DNA of 7,564 nt from Paracoccaceae bacterium (GTDB taxonomy: Bacteria; Pseudomonadota; Alphaproteobacteria; Rhodobacterales; Rhodobacteraceae): the NCBI GenBank assembly GCA_020441345.1, contig JAGRMK010000481.1, forward strand, positions 1 to 7,564. The letters are read 5' to 3'. Shown here piece after piece: positions 6,172 to 7,564 of this stretch. Numbering within the stretch: the stretch's first letter is position 1; the number at the start of each line of letters is the position of its first letter. The position numbers were made by a program, and so were the translations under genes. The notes beneath the pieces were generated by a model. It did no database searches. It worked only from the letters and a program-made list of their open reading frames with translations, and had not been told where the DNA came from.

Positions 6172-7245
6172 TCAGGGCTGGAACAGCGCGGCCAGAGCCG
6201 CCGTGTCGATCTTTCGGCAAGGGAATCCCGGAGGTTTGACGGTTATGGCATCCTCGCCCGCGACCAACGCGTTGACCACCGCTTCCTCGACGCACTCGAC
6301 AGCGGCCAGATAGACGGGATCGAGCAACTCGATATTCACCTCGGCCCGCCAGATCAGCGCCTCGTCCTGCTGCGGCATCGGGCGCGGATTGGCGACCGAG
6401 AACGCCAGAAAGATATCGCCGGAATTGTTGCCGCCGGGGCTGCCACCGCGCCCGATGCCCAGTGCCGCGCGCCGTGCCACTTGCCGCAGGGCGAGACCCG
6501 ACAGCGGCAGGTCGGTCGCCAGGATGACAATGATCGACCCGGTTTCCTGCGGCAGCATCCGCCCTTCGGTCAGGATCTGGCCCACCGGCTTACCCAGAAT
6601 CGTCAGCCAGGGACGAATGCCGTGATTGGCCTGCACCAGAGCGCCGACCGTATGGATCTGCCCGCCGATCACCACCTGCCGCGACGCGGTTCCGGTGCCG
6701 CCCTTGAACTCGTAGCAAATCATGCCGTTGCCGCCGCCGACCGACCCTTCGGGCACCGCGCCCGTGCGCGCGTCGTTGAGCGCGGCGATAGCGTGGTCGG
6801 CAGTAACGTGCTGGCCGTTGATGTCATTGAGAACGCCGTCATAGGTTTCCGCGACGACGGGCATCGCCCAGGCGTGCCGGTCGCGGAAATACGCGGCATA
6901 GGTGTCGATCATCCAGCGCGTTGCGCCGTGATGCACCATGCCGACCGAATGCGTGTTGGTGATGCAGATCGGCCCGGCGAAATAGCCCGCGTCATCGATC
7001 CAGTGCGTCCCCGTCATCTCGCCATTGCCATTCAGGGCATGATGCCCGGCCCAGACCGGGCTTGGCGATGCCTCGGCACCGCGCGGCAGGATGGCGGTGA
7101 CACCGGTGCGGATGCCCCGGGCGGGGTCGGTCAGTGTTGAAAACCCGACGGTTACGCCTGGCACATCGGTGATGGCGTTGAACGGGCCGGGCTGGCCCGG
7201 AAACGGCAACCCGAGATCGCGGGCGCGCTGGGGAGGCTGGATCAT
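6172..7245 (-). CDS. P1-family (S58) self-cleaving aminopeptidase, DmpA/BapA-like
   Basis: This 357-residue protein belongs to the DmpA/BapA group of Ntn-like hydrolases, which release N-terminal L-, D- or beta-amino acids from short peptides, amides or esters. The precursor cuts itself into alpha and beta chains. Visible marks are the opening ITDVPGVTVG (25-34), GVTAILPRG (48-56), HHALNGNGEMTG (68-79), GPICITNTHSVG (91-102), ETYDGVLND (133-141), EGSVGGGNGMICYEFKGGTG (166-185), VQANHG (204-209) and GSIIVILATDLPLSG (236-250). By offset to the known DmpA residues, cleavage should fall between Gly236 and Ser237, giving chains of 236 and 121 residues, as in DmpA. Glu133, Tyr135 and Asn207 line up with DmpA Glu144, Tyr146 and Asn218; Ser275 lies in NNSGDIFLAF. 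No signal peptide is seen, so it is cytosolic. ATG 7245 is chosen; only a weak AAGG lies upstream, and an in-frame TTG at 7263 would add six residues. It is the first gene of the minus-strand set. Confidence 0.93.
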   Translation of the reverse strand: MIQPPQRARDLGLPFPGQPGPFNAITDVPGVTVGFSTLTDPARGIRTGVTAILPRGAEASPSPVWAGHHALNGNGEMTGTHWIDDAGYFAGPICITNTHSVGMVHHGATRWMIDTYAAYFRDRHAWAMPVVAETYDGVLNDINGQHVTADHAIAALNDARTGAVPEGSVGGGNGMICYEFKGGTGTASRQVVIGGQIHTVGALVQANHGIRPWLTILGKPVGQILTEGRMLPQETGSIIVILATDLPLSGLALRQVARRAALGIGRGGSPGGNNSGDIFLAFSVANPRPMPQQDEALIWRAEVNIELLDPVYLAAVECVEEAVVNALVAGEDAITVKPPGFPCRKIDTAALAALFQP

Positions 7246-7379
7246 CGGTCGGGCCTTGCACAAAGGTTCGGGGTCCTGCCCATCGGGCGGCGGGTCGTCG
7301 GTCTGTTGATACCGGAAATCTCGCCGCGTCGCACCTTCTGGATGACGGCCCCGCTATCGGGCGAAAAGGCATGCCAGGC

Positions 7380-7405
7380 GCGGCCTCACACTGGCAGAAG
7401 GCCGC
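7380..7405. repeat. 7-bp perfect inverted repeat between tRNA-Thr and the aminopeptidase gene
   Basis: GCGGCCT (7380-7386) and AGGCCGC (7399-7405) flank a 12-base loop. On the minus strand it lies 51 bases past the tRNA 3' end and 134 bases before the aminopeptidase ATG. It might help stop the tRNA transcript or act as an operator for the downstream genes. There is no T-tract. The surrounding 211 bp (7246-7456) contain no gene I can support. Confidence 0.25.
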
Positions 7406-7456
7406 CGCAAATTCCCTGGGAACGGGGACTTCCGGGTCTGCAGCGTGATGGAGAAG

Positions 7457-7532
7457 TGGTGCCGCTGAAGGGACTCGAACCCCCGACCCCATCATTACGA
7501 ATGACGTCCTCTACCAGCTGAGCTACACCGGC
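7457..7532 (-). tRNA. trnT: tRNA-Thr(CGU), CCA encoded
   Basis: The minus strand folds as a 76-base tRNA from G1 (7532) to the encoded CCA (7457-7459). The 5' acceptor strand GCCGGTG is followed by TA, the D arm GCTC-AGCTGGTA-GAGG, the anticodon stem CGTCA/TGATG with loop TTCGTAA, variable loop GGGTC, T arm GGGGG-TTCGAGT-CCCTT, and the 3' acceptor strand CAGCGGC with A73. The anticodon CGT (7497-7499) reads ACG, so it carries threonine; G1-C72 and C2-G71 also fit threonine identity. Two mismatches stand out: G5-G68 in the acceptor stem and G10-G25 in the D stem, and the T stem has two G-T pairs. All loop landmarks are intact, so I call it a functional tRNA with imperfect stems rather than a pseudogene. 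No integrase gene or repeated 3' end is visible nearby. Confidence 0.93.
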
Positions 7533-7543
7533 CAACTTCTTTC

Positions 7544-7559
7544 GGCCGGGACCCCGGCC
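7544..7559. repeat. GC hairpin just upstream of the tRNA-Thr 5' end
   Basis: GGCCGGG (7544-7550) and CCCGGCC (7553-7559) are perfect inverted arms with only two bases between them, so a realistic hairpin has six pairs and a 4-base loop. It lies 11 bases before tRNA position 1 on the minus strand. It could be the terminator of an upstream gene, part of a pre-tRNA leader or a promoter-linked element; the window ends too soon to decide. Confidence 0.3.
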
Positions 7560-7564
7560 TGCCG

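Noticed and set aside
5308..7140. A 610-codon plus-strand open frame opposite the monooxygenase, NTF2-like and aminopeptidase genes.
   Set aside because: It spans three unrelated genes and the gaps between them, has low-complexity Arg/His/Gln/Gly composition, and each minus-strand gene has clear family motifs and ribosome sites.
7306..7521. A 71-codon plus-strand frame and a minus-strand frame (6992-7495) that run through the tRNA.
   Set aside because: The sequences VPLKGLEPPTPSLR and SGVRVPSAAP are the well-known false translations of tRNA genes.

Overview
The window is GC-rich DNA with strongly GC-biased third codon positions. It carries the 3' end of a nitrous-oxide-reductase (nos) cluster in the order nosL-nosX. 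Together with the gene types present, this fits a denitrifying alphaproteobacterium, most likely of the Rhodobacteraceae/Paracoccaceae; the taxonomic placement is an inference from gene content and base composition, not from a search.

Layout from left to right. (1) Positions 1-1370, plus strand: the C-terminal part of NosL (copper chaperone for N2O reductase) and, 2 bp downstream, a complete nosX encoding a Tat-exported ApbE-type flavin transferase. (2) Positions 1396-2457, minus strand, convergent with nosX: a polytopic membrane protein of the YeiB/DUF418, HGSNAT-like acyltransferase type. (3) Positions 2458-2699: a 242 bp divergent intergenic region that probably drives both flanking genes; it holds a hairpin and a possible 16-codon leader ORF just before the next gene. 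(4) Positions 2700-4628, plus strand: a fused alpha-beta class I CoA-transferase (YdiF/propionate CoA-transferase type) with an extra C-terminal domain of about 125 residues. (5) Positions 4648-7245, minus strand: three genes transcribed right to left, a P1-family (DmpA/BapA-type, S58) self-cleaving aminopeptidase, a small NTF2/SnoaL-like protein 24 bp after it, and, after a 141 bp gap with palindromic sequence, a nitronate monooxygenase. (6) Positions 7457-7532, minus strand: a tRNA-Thr(CGU) with CCA encoded, whose acceptor and D stems each contain a G-G mismatch as written.

Functionally, nosL and nosX both serve assembly and electron supply of N2O reductase in the periplasm. The remaining genes look like scattered small-molecule metabolism (acyl-CoA exchange, nitroalkane/nitronate oxidation, amide or beta-peptide hydrolysis). 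They have no obvious shared pathway, although the aminopeptidase and the NTF2-like protein are probably co-transcribed. I found no transposase, integrase, CRISPR array or phage gene. I do not see a clearly new multi-gene system; the points most worth following are the C-terminal extension on the CoA-transferase, the intergenic palindromes, and the mismatched tRNA stems.
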